Source: a virus. Taken from it: a DNA stretch of 38,882 nucleotides. Made by a program: the position numbers and the translations under genes. Where the stretch lies: the IMG/VR virus record IMGVR_UViG_3300031673_000199, positions 1 to 38,882 of that record. The stretch is one strand, 5' to 3'. Below are positions 31,162 to 36,986 of this stretch, one piece after another (within the stretch, counting starts at the first letter, position 1; each line of letters opens with the position of its first letter). The notes below the pieces were generated by a model. It saw nothing but the letters and a program-made list of their open reading frames with translations, was not told the origin of the DNA and made no database searches.

Positions 31162-31188
31162 AAAAAAACCAGCACTGAGGCTGCTGGT
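31162..31188 (-). terminator. Intrinsic terminator of the tmRNA-like gene
   Basis: Minus-strand stem ACCAGCA / TGCTGGT with a seven-base loop followed by seven T's. It closes the tmRNA-like transcript. Confidence 0.85.
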
Positions 31189-31445
31189 AAATCTCCATCG
31201 AATGAGTGCTTCTTAAGCAGCCATACGATATTCGTAACTATTTTCGCCGTTTACATGCGTTATTAAAACTATCTTTACTACTTCCTTATTGCTGTCAAGT
31301 CTAAGTCATCCCCATCTTGGTTGATTTGCTGGTTCAACCAGGAAAACCTTTGTGCACTCCCTACTAAAGGTAAAGAGAATGTGGAGATGCCGGTTTCCGC
31401 CACCGGGTCCAGTCAACAGTCTCTCGTAAATAGCTCTATTTCTAA
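31189..31445 (-). ncRNA. ssrA: tmRNA (ssrA), circularly permuted gene
   Basis: Ribosome-rescue RNA read on the minus strand. The acceptor piece comes first: a T-arm (31406-31390, 5-base stem CCGGT/ACCGG, 7-base loop), then the 3' acceptor strand CATCTCC (31389-31383) and discriminator A (31382). After a spacer of about 68 bases with a hairpin (31371-31346) comes the coding piece. It starts GGGGATG (31313-31307) and continues ACTTAGACTTGACAGC, like tmRNA 5' ends. GGGGATG pairs fully with CATCTCC, with G3-U70 at the third pair, the alanyl-tRNA synthetase signal. A tag frame from 31254 encodes VNGENSYEYRMAA and TAA (31213), with the stop in a small hairpin (31219-31207). No acceptor match exists downstream of the tag, so the gene order is permuted. 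CCA is not encoded. The region is clearly less AT-rich than its surroundings. Ends are approximate. Confidence 0.82.
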
Positions 31446-31489
31446 AGCGCGCTTTAATATATCTTATATATTTTTGTTATATATAACAA
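31443..31489 (-). promoter_or_regulatory. Probable promoter region of the tmRNA-like gene with two palindromes
   Basis: Upstream of the RNA lie a 16-base perfect palindrome (TTGTTATATATAACAA, 31474-31489) and a 14-base one (TAAAGCGCGCTTTA, 31443-31456). On the minus strand TTGTTA and TAAGAT are 17 bases apart, as in a sigma-70 promoter. The late element is not present in its usual form. Confidence 0.4.
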
Positions 31490-31543
31490 TATAATACAAA
31501 AAACATATTTTGATACTATATATTTGTTAAAGTTCTGTTAAAC

Positions 31544-31939
31544 TTATTTTTTCTTAGTCTTGGGAGCTCTTTTCTTTGGTGCTACTTTAACTTCTTCAAC
31601 AGGTCCAAGCGATTCAACTTTTGATTCATCAACAGGAACAGGAGCAACCCCTGCTTCAATTTTAGTTTCTTCTTTTTTAAACATCTTTTCTGCACCTAAT
31701 AATTTCCAGAAAATGTAATATGCTAATAAAAGAAATAACCATATACCAGTTAGAACTTCTAACACTGGTTGATTTTCTAATGATTCAAATCTGCTGTATG
31801 CTGCGCCAAGAACAATCATATTGACGATTTGCATCCAACTTTTCTTTAGCCAAGGTTTTGCTGTTTTTTGCCACCAAGCTTTTAGTTTTAAACTAAAAGC
31901 TTTAATTTTTTCCCAAAGTTTTTTAAAAAATTCTTTCAT
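31544..31939 (-). CDS. Small membrane protein with basic amphipathic N-terminus
   Basis: 131 residues. The first about 35 are Lys/Trp-rich and amphipathic (FFKKLWEKIKAFSLKLKAWW). Two hydrophobic stretches follow (MQIVNMIVLGAAY and LTGIWLFLLLAYYIFWKLL), then a polar Val/Glu/Lys tail. It could disturb or line a membrane (holin-like), but family is not recognised. Precedes another small membrane gene in the same direction. Confidence 0.6.
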   Translation of the reverse strand: MKEFFKKLWEKIKAFSLKLKAWWQKTAKPWLKKSWMQIVNMIVLGAAYSRFESLENQPVLEVLTGIWLFLLLAYYIFWKLLGAEKMFKKEETKIEAGVAPVPVDESKVESLGPVEEVKVAPKKRAPKTKKK

Positions 31940-31943
31940 AATT

Positions 31944-32075
31944 TTAATTTTTAGTTTTGTTTTTATTGTTTTTGTTTTTCTTTTTATCCTTACTGAATAG
32001 TAAATATACTATTCCACTTACGAATATGACTACTATTGGCCATATATCTATTAATACTTCTAATAAGTTTTTCAT
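31944..32075 (-). CDS. 43-residue membrane protein
   Basis: Short frame starting MKNLLEVLIDIWPIVVIF, with one membrane span (WPIVVIFVSGIVYLLF) and a Lys/Asn-rich tail. It fills the gap between the portal gene and the 31544-31939 gene, in the same direction and with a similar A/T leader. Small but well placed; function unknown. Confidence 0.5.
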   Translation of the reverse strand: MKNLLEVLIDIWPIVVIFVSGIVYLLFSKDKKKNKNNKNKTKN

Positions 32076-32104
32076 TTTATTTAATTATTATTTAATTTAA
32101 AAAT

Positions 32105-33895
32105 TTATACACCTAATTCAGTTTCTCCTCCTTCTGGTTCTGGTCCAAGTTCTGCCCCGGGTTCTTCAGGAGCTCCACCGCCAAGTTCTTCACCCCCTCC
32201 AAATTCTCCTCCACCGAAATCCATTCCACTCATATCTCCACCCATTCCTTCTTCTCCTTCACCTTTAGCAGCATTAATACGCTTAATTGCATCACTAATA
32301 CGCTTAAGTTGTTCTTTTCTTTCTTTCTTATATCTTGCATTAAGTTTCATATCTTCATCTGTAAAATCCATGTATTTTTCAACTAAAAATTTAGGGTCAA
32401 AATACATGCCTTCTGTTGTTATCTCGCCCTCAGTATTAACCTCATATTGTCTTATTCCCATAAGTGTATTAACTATTTCTGCACCTTTATTCGCAATATC
32501 TCGTTTTTTAGCTTCAGTAAATAAATTTTCTTCAGTAAATTCTAGGCCAACAGCGCCCCTAAGTGATTTATCACTCATGAATTCTGGATGTTTAAGACAA
32601 AATTGAATCCAAGTAGGTTTTAATAATATCTCTTGAAGTATCGTACGAATTCTATTAATAAAATAATTAAATCTAATTTCTTCTCTTGCTATTCCTTCTC
32701 CACCTGTAGACCAATTTCCACCACCACTTTCTCCTTCTCCACCTATTGATATAAATCTATCTTTAGGAATTTTTGTCTCAATAATAAATCTTCTCCAAAA
32801 ATAATCAAGCGCCATAGTTCCAGAAAGATCATATCCTTTAGGTTCAAACGAATCAATTTCTACTTGAGATCCTTCTTTTGAAGGAAGTATATATTGTTTT
32901 GCAAATGAAAAATTTGGTGTGCCGTTAATTGTTACTTCACCACTGTCATAATTTATAGTAACATCTTCTTTATACATACCTCTTAATTCAGAAAGTCTAG
33001 TTCTTGCTCTTACTTCTGATTGTGTTCCAATTGGAACAATAATTTTCATTCTATATTGTGAGTTAATAACATTCCAAATGATACGTGAGTTTTCCATTGT
33101 ACGAAGCATGTTAAATGCTCTAACTAATCTTTCAACATATGATAATCTTGAAATGAAATTTCCTCTTGCCCAAGAAATATAAATTATGTTTCCATCGACT
33201 AATTCTCTTTGTTTTTCTGAATCTCCTCTAAATTGAATCCATACTCGATATTCATTTTCATTTTCATCTTTACGGATTTCTGGTTCAAGAGTAACAGGAT
33301 CAAGTTCTTTAAATCCTAATATATTTTTTGCAGGTTCACTTTCTTCTCCATCATAAATAATTTCAAATGCAAGAAATCCATCAATCAAGAATTTTTTTGC
33401 ATAATGCCAACCATCATGTCCTTGATTGAATCCATATGCATAATATACTTTTTTATATGCTTCATTAAGATCATCTACTATTTCCTTGGCCTTTTCAGCT
33501 TTAAGAACTGATTTAAGTTTTTTCGTATTAGGATATGCAAAAAAGTTAGCATCATCTTGAATGATAGTTTCATCTGCAATAACTTCAATAACATGTTCAA
33601 TTTCTCCATTCATTGCAAATCTACGAAGAAAATCTCTTCTTGTAGGATACTCTTTATCAAAAAAAGCAATAAACTCTTTTTGCCCAATATCCATTCCAGC
33701 GACTAATTGATGTTGTCCAAAAAGACTGTACATCGAATCTTCTTGAGTTTCTGTGATACCAATTGCTTTTGATTGTCGTATTACTTTTTGATCAAATTTC
33801 ATACCCATTACCGAAAGATAACGAATATTACGTTGTATATTATCTAGAAAGGAACGAGGTCCTCTGTCGAGATTTCGCACTGAAAAGCCAGCCAT
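32105..33895 (-). CDS. Portal protein (T4 gp20-like)
   Basis: Forms the dodecameric ring at the head vertex through which DNA enters and leaves. 596 residues, compared with 524 in T4. The core follows gp20: RRDFLRRFAMNGEIEHVIE, a VIADETII helix, FLIDGFLAFEIIYD, a FKELDPVTLEPEI strand, SYVERLVRAFNMLRTMENS, and LDYFWRRFIIETKIPKDR near the C-terminal barrel. The C-terminal about 50 residues are a Gly/Glu-rich tail (GGGEFGGGEELGGG) beyond the T4 end. It is followed on the minus strand by small membrane genes and preceded by a late-promoter-like element. Confidence 0.92.
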   Translation of the reverse strand: MAGFSVRNLDRGPRSFLDNIQRNIRYLSVMGMKFDQKVIRQSKAIGITETQEDSMYSLFGQHQLVAGMDIGQKEFIAFFDKEYPTRRDFLRRFAMNGEIEHVIEVIADETIIQDDANFFAYPNTKKLKSVLKAEKAKEIVDDLNEAYKKVYYAYGFNQGHDGWHYAKKFLIDGFLAFEIIYDGEESEPAKNILGFKELDPVTLEPEIRKDENENEYRVWIQFRGDSEKQRELVDGNIIYISWARGNFISRLSYVERLVRAFNMLRTMENSRIIWNVINSQYRMKIIVPIGTQSEVRARTRLSELRGMYKEDVTINYDSGEVTINGTPNFSFAKQYILPSKEGSQVEIDSFEPKGYDLSGTMALDYFWRRFIIETKIPKDRFISIGGEGESGGGNWSTGGEGIAREEIRFNYFINRIRTILQEILLKPTWIQFCLKHPEFMSDKSLRGAVGLEFTEENLFTEAKKRDIANKGAEIVNTLMGIRQYEVNTEGEITTEGMYFDPKFLVEKYMDFTDEDMKLNARYKKERKEQLKRISDAIKRINAAKGEGEEGMGGDMSGMDFGGGEFGGGEELGGGAPEEPGAELGPEPEGGETELGV

Positions 33896-33910
33896 AAATT
33901 AATTATTTTA

Positions 33911-33926
33911 TTTATTTTATATATTT
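33911..33926 (-). promoter_or_regulatory. Late-promoter-like element upstream of portal gene
   Basis: Minus-strand AAATATATAAAATAAA, about 15 bases upstream of the portal start. Confidence 0.55.
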
Positions 33927-33935
33927 ATCGTAATA

Positions 33936-34637
33936 TTAAGTTTTAGCTTTATTCTGCCAATATATTTGATATAGTTGTTCAAGATTAACTTTTTTGAATG
34001 ATTGCCGAGCGTCATAGAATGGGATGTAACGCCATTCTTCGTATTCCAACATTCTAAATTTTCGTGTATTAAACATACTATAAGAACGATAAGCGTAATT
34101 AAACAATGCGCTTTGTTGTTTATTAAAAAGTTTAAATAATTCGGGATTTTTTCCCATTGCTGACGCTAATTGATAATTTTTATTAATTGCAAGTTTATTA
34201 TATTCAGTTTTTTCTTCTATTCTATCAAAAAATGATTTATAATGTTCCCAAAATGCTTGAATAAATTTAAGTCTTTCACCTTTAGGCAATATATTTAAAT
34301 TTAATCCCTTTAGCGCATGAGTAATATAATTAAAGGATGTGCAAAAAAGAATTGGAGTTAAATCATGAAATTGTATAACATTTCCTGTTTTAAAATTCTG
34401 AATTTCATTTAAAGTTTGTTCGTTAATATTAATAAAGGTATATATCATTCCCGGAACCGGCCTTCCATGCATAAATTTATTTAATAATGATTCTTGATCT
34501 GTGGATTCAATGTCTATTCTTTTTTTATCACCTTTAAGATCTAATTTTAAATAATTTTCAAATAATCTTTTATATGCGACATCTTCAATATTATCAATCC
34601 GTTTTAATGTTTCATGTGTTAATTTTGGAGATTCCAT
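33936..34637 (-). CDS. Conserved-looking phage protein, possible virion component
   Basis: 233 residues between the portal and gp4-like genes. The centre has a pattern I associate with a common but uncharacterised large-phage family: PGMIYTFININ, a LTPILFCTSF strand, then LKGLNLNILPKGERLKFIQ. The C-terminal part is basic and aromatic (FNTRKFRMLEYEEWRYIPFY). Position within the head cluster suggests a head or neck role. Function unknown. Confidence 0.6.
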   Translation of the reverse strand: MESPKLTHETLKRIDNIEDVAYKRLFENYLKLDLKGDKKRIDIESTDQESLLNKFMHGRPVPGMIYTFININEQTLNEIQNFKTGNVIQFHDLTPILFCTSFNYITHALKGLNLNILPKGERLKFIQAFWEHYKSFFDRIEEKTEYNKLAINKNYQLASAMGKNPELFKLFNKQQSALFNYAYRSYSMFNTRKFRMLEYEEWRYIPFYDARQSFKKVNLEQLYQIYWQNKAKT

Positions 34638-34664
34638 TGCGCGTTATTTCTTAATAATTTAATG

Positions 34665-35291
34665 TTATTTATTATTAGTAGCAGAAAAACGACCAAGTAA
34701 ATTTTGTAAAGTATTTTCCGTAAATACATAAAACTTCGCATTATTTTTTTCAGCCCATGCTGCAGCTGCTGCCCATTTTGCTTCATTTAATAAATAATCC
34801 TTTGCATCATTATTAAATCTTCGTTGTTCTTTAAGAGTTGCATTTACAGAAGGTGGCACAGGTTTTTTTAATTTAGATGATGGCTTAATTTCAATAAACA
34901 TTTTTTGTGTTTTCTCATCTCCTTTATTAACTTCAACCCAATAATCAACATTATAATATTTTATTATCCAGTTTTTTGGATTATTTGGATCTAAACCTTG
35001 TTTCTTGCATTCTTCTAATTTTGATACACGATCGTAATATGGAATTCGAATAGGTTCTGAACTCCATCTTATAATTGAGGGTGATGAATCACACCATTTA
35101 CAAAACTCTAATTCCCATCCACTTCGAAAAATTATTAGTCGTGTATCTCCTATATATTTTTCTGGATGTCGTAATGCCCATTTTTCGTGAAGATATCCCT
35201 GAAGAGTTTGACCCCTTTTAAGCTTGCCGTTTTCATCGAAAACATTTTTTTTAGGAATATTCCAACGCTTATATGATTCATTAAAAGCCAT
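34665..35291 (-). CDS. Head completion protein, TnsA-like nuclease (T4 gp4-like)
   Basis: 208 residues. The central section matches the gp4 pattern: FRSGWELEFCKWCDSSPSI, WSSEPIRIPYYDR, NVDYWVEV and FIEIKPSS. The Glu of GWELEF, the Asp of VDYWVEV and the Glu/Lys of FIEIKP correspond to a TnsA/PD-(D/E)XK-type active site. T4 gp4 (150 residues) acts at head completion before tail joining. The protein here has about 30 extra residues at each end. It lies in the head-gene cluster, just downstream of the gp55-like sigma gene. Confidence 0.8.
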   Translation of the reverse strand: MAFNESYKRWNIPKKNVFDENGKLKRGQTLQGYLHEKWALRHPEKYIGDTRLIIFRSGWELEFCKWCDSSPSIIRWSSEPIRIPYYDRVSKLEECKKQGLDPNNPKNWIIKYYNVDYWVEVNKGDEKTQKMFIEIKPSSKLKKPVPPSVNATLKEQRRFNNDAKDYLLNEAKWAAAAAWAEKNNAKFYVFTENTLQNLLGRFSATNNK

Positions 35292-35298
35292 TTATGTA

Positions 35299-35646
35299 TT
35301 AAATATTATATATTTTATTACTTGAAGTTGAAATTTTTCGGCTTTTTGGAAAATTTCCGTATAATTTTCGCCATCCTTTTGCAAAACCGTTTTTAATTAT
35401 TTGCGTAAAATATGCAAATGCATTTTGAGATTTCATAGGATCATAGCCTCTCCAATATAAATAGCAATCTAAAACTGCAAATGCAATGCAATCTTCTCTG
35501 TCTTCGGAATAAATATAATTTAATTTCGTAGAAAATTTTCTAGCCATTAGCATAAACATTTCAATTGCTTCCTTTGTTAATACATCTGTTTCTTTACACC
35601 TGATAATTTCATTTCTAAGATCGGCATTTTTGACGTGAATTCCCAT
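35299..35646 (-). CDS. Late sigma factor, T4 gp55-like
   Basis: 115 residues. It has the diagnostic region 2 of the gp55 family: EDREDCIAFAVLDCYLYWRG, then YDPMKSQNAFAYFTQIIKNG followed by FAKGWRKLY. In T4, gp55 directs host RNA polymerase to the late promoter TATAAATA and lacks region 4. The protein here is shorter than T4 gp55 (185 residues) but keeps the -10-reading part. It is the best candidate to read the recurring ATATATAAAATAAA element. Overlaps nothing; 7 bases separate it from the gp4-like gene. Confidence 0.78.
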   Translation of the reverse strand: MGIHVKNADLRNEIIRCKETDVLTKEAIEMFMLMARKFSTKLNYIYSEDREDCIAFAVLDCYLYWRGYDPMKSQNAFAYFTQIIKNGFAKGWRKLYGNFPKSRKISTSSNKIYNI

Positions 35647-35766
35647 AATATAATTATTTTTAATCTAATTTTGTTTAAATAAATTTAACAGATTTTTAAT
35701 TTATATAAATAAAGCATAATAAAGTTTTATCATGCTAATATTTTAAGTCATTTTAATTAAATTTAA

Positions 35767-36222
35767 TTAATATTCGTTTTCTTCTTTATCTATTTTTTTA
35801 ATGGATATTTTATATTCAATCTTATTTGTATCTATGGGTTGAACAGGAGAAATAGGTACAATAGTATTTGTAGGAGATAATTGAAATTCTATTCCATTCA
35901 TTAATTCAATAAAATATTTTTTTGTTAATCTATCATCACTAGAAAGAAATTTAACATATGAATTTCTTAGAGAATTATAGCTTTCTAGTAATTCAATTTG
36001 TTTTTCTTGAATATTATTAACAATAAATAATAAAGAATCGGTTTTTATTTTTTCTTCTTTTTGTGATTGCTTAATTTCTTGTATATCTTCTTTAATAGAT
36101 ATTTTTTCATTATTAGCTCTTTCTGATTTAACACCAAGAGTCCATATAAAAGTAACTGTGGCTACAACAGTCATGAAGTAGCCCCAATATAATTTTAAAA
36201 ATTCAAAAAGTTTTAATAGCAT
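35767..36222 (-). CDS. Membrane-anchored coiled-coil protein
   Basis: 151 residues. One N-terminal membrane span (YFMTVVATVTFIWTLGV) is followed by a heptad-rich helix (KEDIQEIKQSQKEEKIKT to LLESYNSLRN) and a Pro-rich strand-forming tail. The topology resembles the 24097-24465 protein and an inner-membrane spanin. It follows the unknown 36227-36967 gene after 4 bases, so they are co-transcribed. Function unproven. Confidence 0.6.
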   Translation of the reverse strand: MLLKLFEFLKLYWGYFMTVVATVTFIWTLGVKSERANNEKISIKEDIQEIKQSQKEEKIKTDSLLFIVNNIQEKQIELLESYNSLRNSYVKFLSSDDRLTKKYFIELMNGIEFQLSPTNTIVPISPVQPIDTNKIEYKISIKKIDKEENEY

Positions 36223-36226
36223 TTTT

Positions 36227-36967
36227 TTAAACTGCTAATGTTCTAATCATTGATTTTGGAGCAGTTTGCATTTCTTGCTCTCCATTTAAGCCCTGTTTAA
36301 TTATTTTAACAGCATCGGCGTCGCCAATTGCATTTGTATAATCAATTGCGTCAACTAAAATATTTTCAAGCGCGTCACCAGTTGCTTCATCAATTAAAAC
36401 TCCTGGAACATAATTATCAGGATTGGCAAAATCATTTAGACTTTCAAGTATACGAACCTGTGATTTTGGCATAAATTCTGTGTTTCCTTCAATCAGAACT
36501 TTTATTTGTTGATCTGGTAAAGCTTTTTCCCATTGATTATATTTAACATAACAATCACTTAATTTAATAGGAACATTTCCATAGAATACACCACACTTAA
36601 CATATTGTTCAAATAATAATGCTTGAGTTTTTTCATCAAATTTCATATGAGGAAGTGTAGTAAGATCAGTTTTTTTATTGAATTCTTTAAGTTCTGTAGG
36701 ATTAACCAAATATGTGCATCCTTGAACTTGTACAAGAAGTTTTCCCTCTATTTGTCCAATGATATATCCTTTATCTTTATCAATATTAACTTTATCTAAT
36801 ATTTGAAAATTTTCATTAAGAGATTCATTAGTATCAATTTTTCCTGTATGAAGTAACTTTTTAATCATTTCCATTATTATAGAAACTTTTTCTTGAGAAG
36901 CTTCACGATTTAAGCATATAAGTGCTTCATATATCAAATTTAATTCTTGTTTATTGAATTTTAACAT
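36227..36967 (-). CDS. Unknown protein, probable virion-cluster member
   Basis: 246 residues. The N-terminus is helical (KQELNLIYEALICLNREA). A small-barrel-like part follows (IIGQIEGKLLVQVQGCTYLV), then helices and a terminal segment with acidic stretches (EATGDALENILVDAIDYTNA). No membrane segment or known active-site motif. It sits 19 bases downstream of the large acidic protein gene. Both open with helices and then a strand block around a YLV/YYV turn, hinting that they are related. Not recognised. Confidence 0.55.
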   Translation of the reverse strand: MLKFNKQELNLIYEALICLNREASQEKVSIIMEMIKKLLHTGKIDTNESLNENFQILDKVNIDKDKGYIIGQIEGKLLVQVQGCTYLVNPTELKEFNKKTDLTTLPHMKFDEKTQALLFEQYVKCGVFYGNVPIKLSDCYVKYNQWEKALPDQQIKVLIEGNTEFMPKSQVRILESLNDFANPDNYVPGVLIDEATGDALENILVDAIDYTNAIGDADAVKIIKQGLNGEQEMQTAPKSMIRTLAV

Positions 36968-36986
36968 GATCTTAGATTTTATTTTA

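Noticed and set aside
31189-31313. tmRNA in standard (non-permuted) order
   Set aside because: No sequence downstream of the tag pairs with GGGGATG; GGAGATTTACCA near 31190-31200 looks like an acceptor end but does not pair with the 5' strand and lacks a T-arm.
31207-31540. Protein-coding gene in the gap between 31150 and 31543
   Set aside because: No reasonable open frame on either strand; RNA structure explains the region better.
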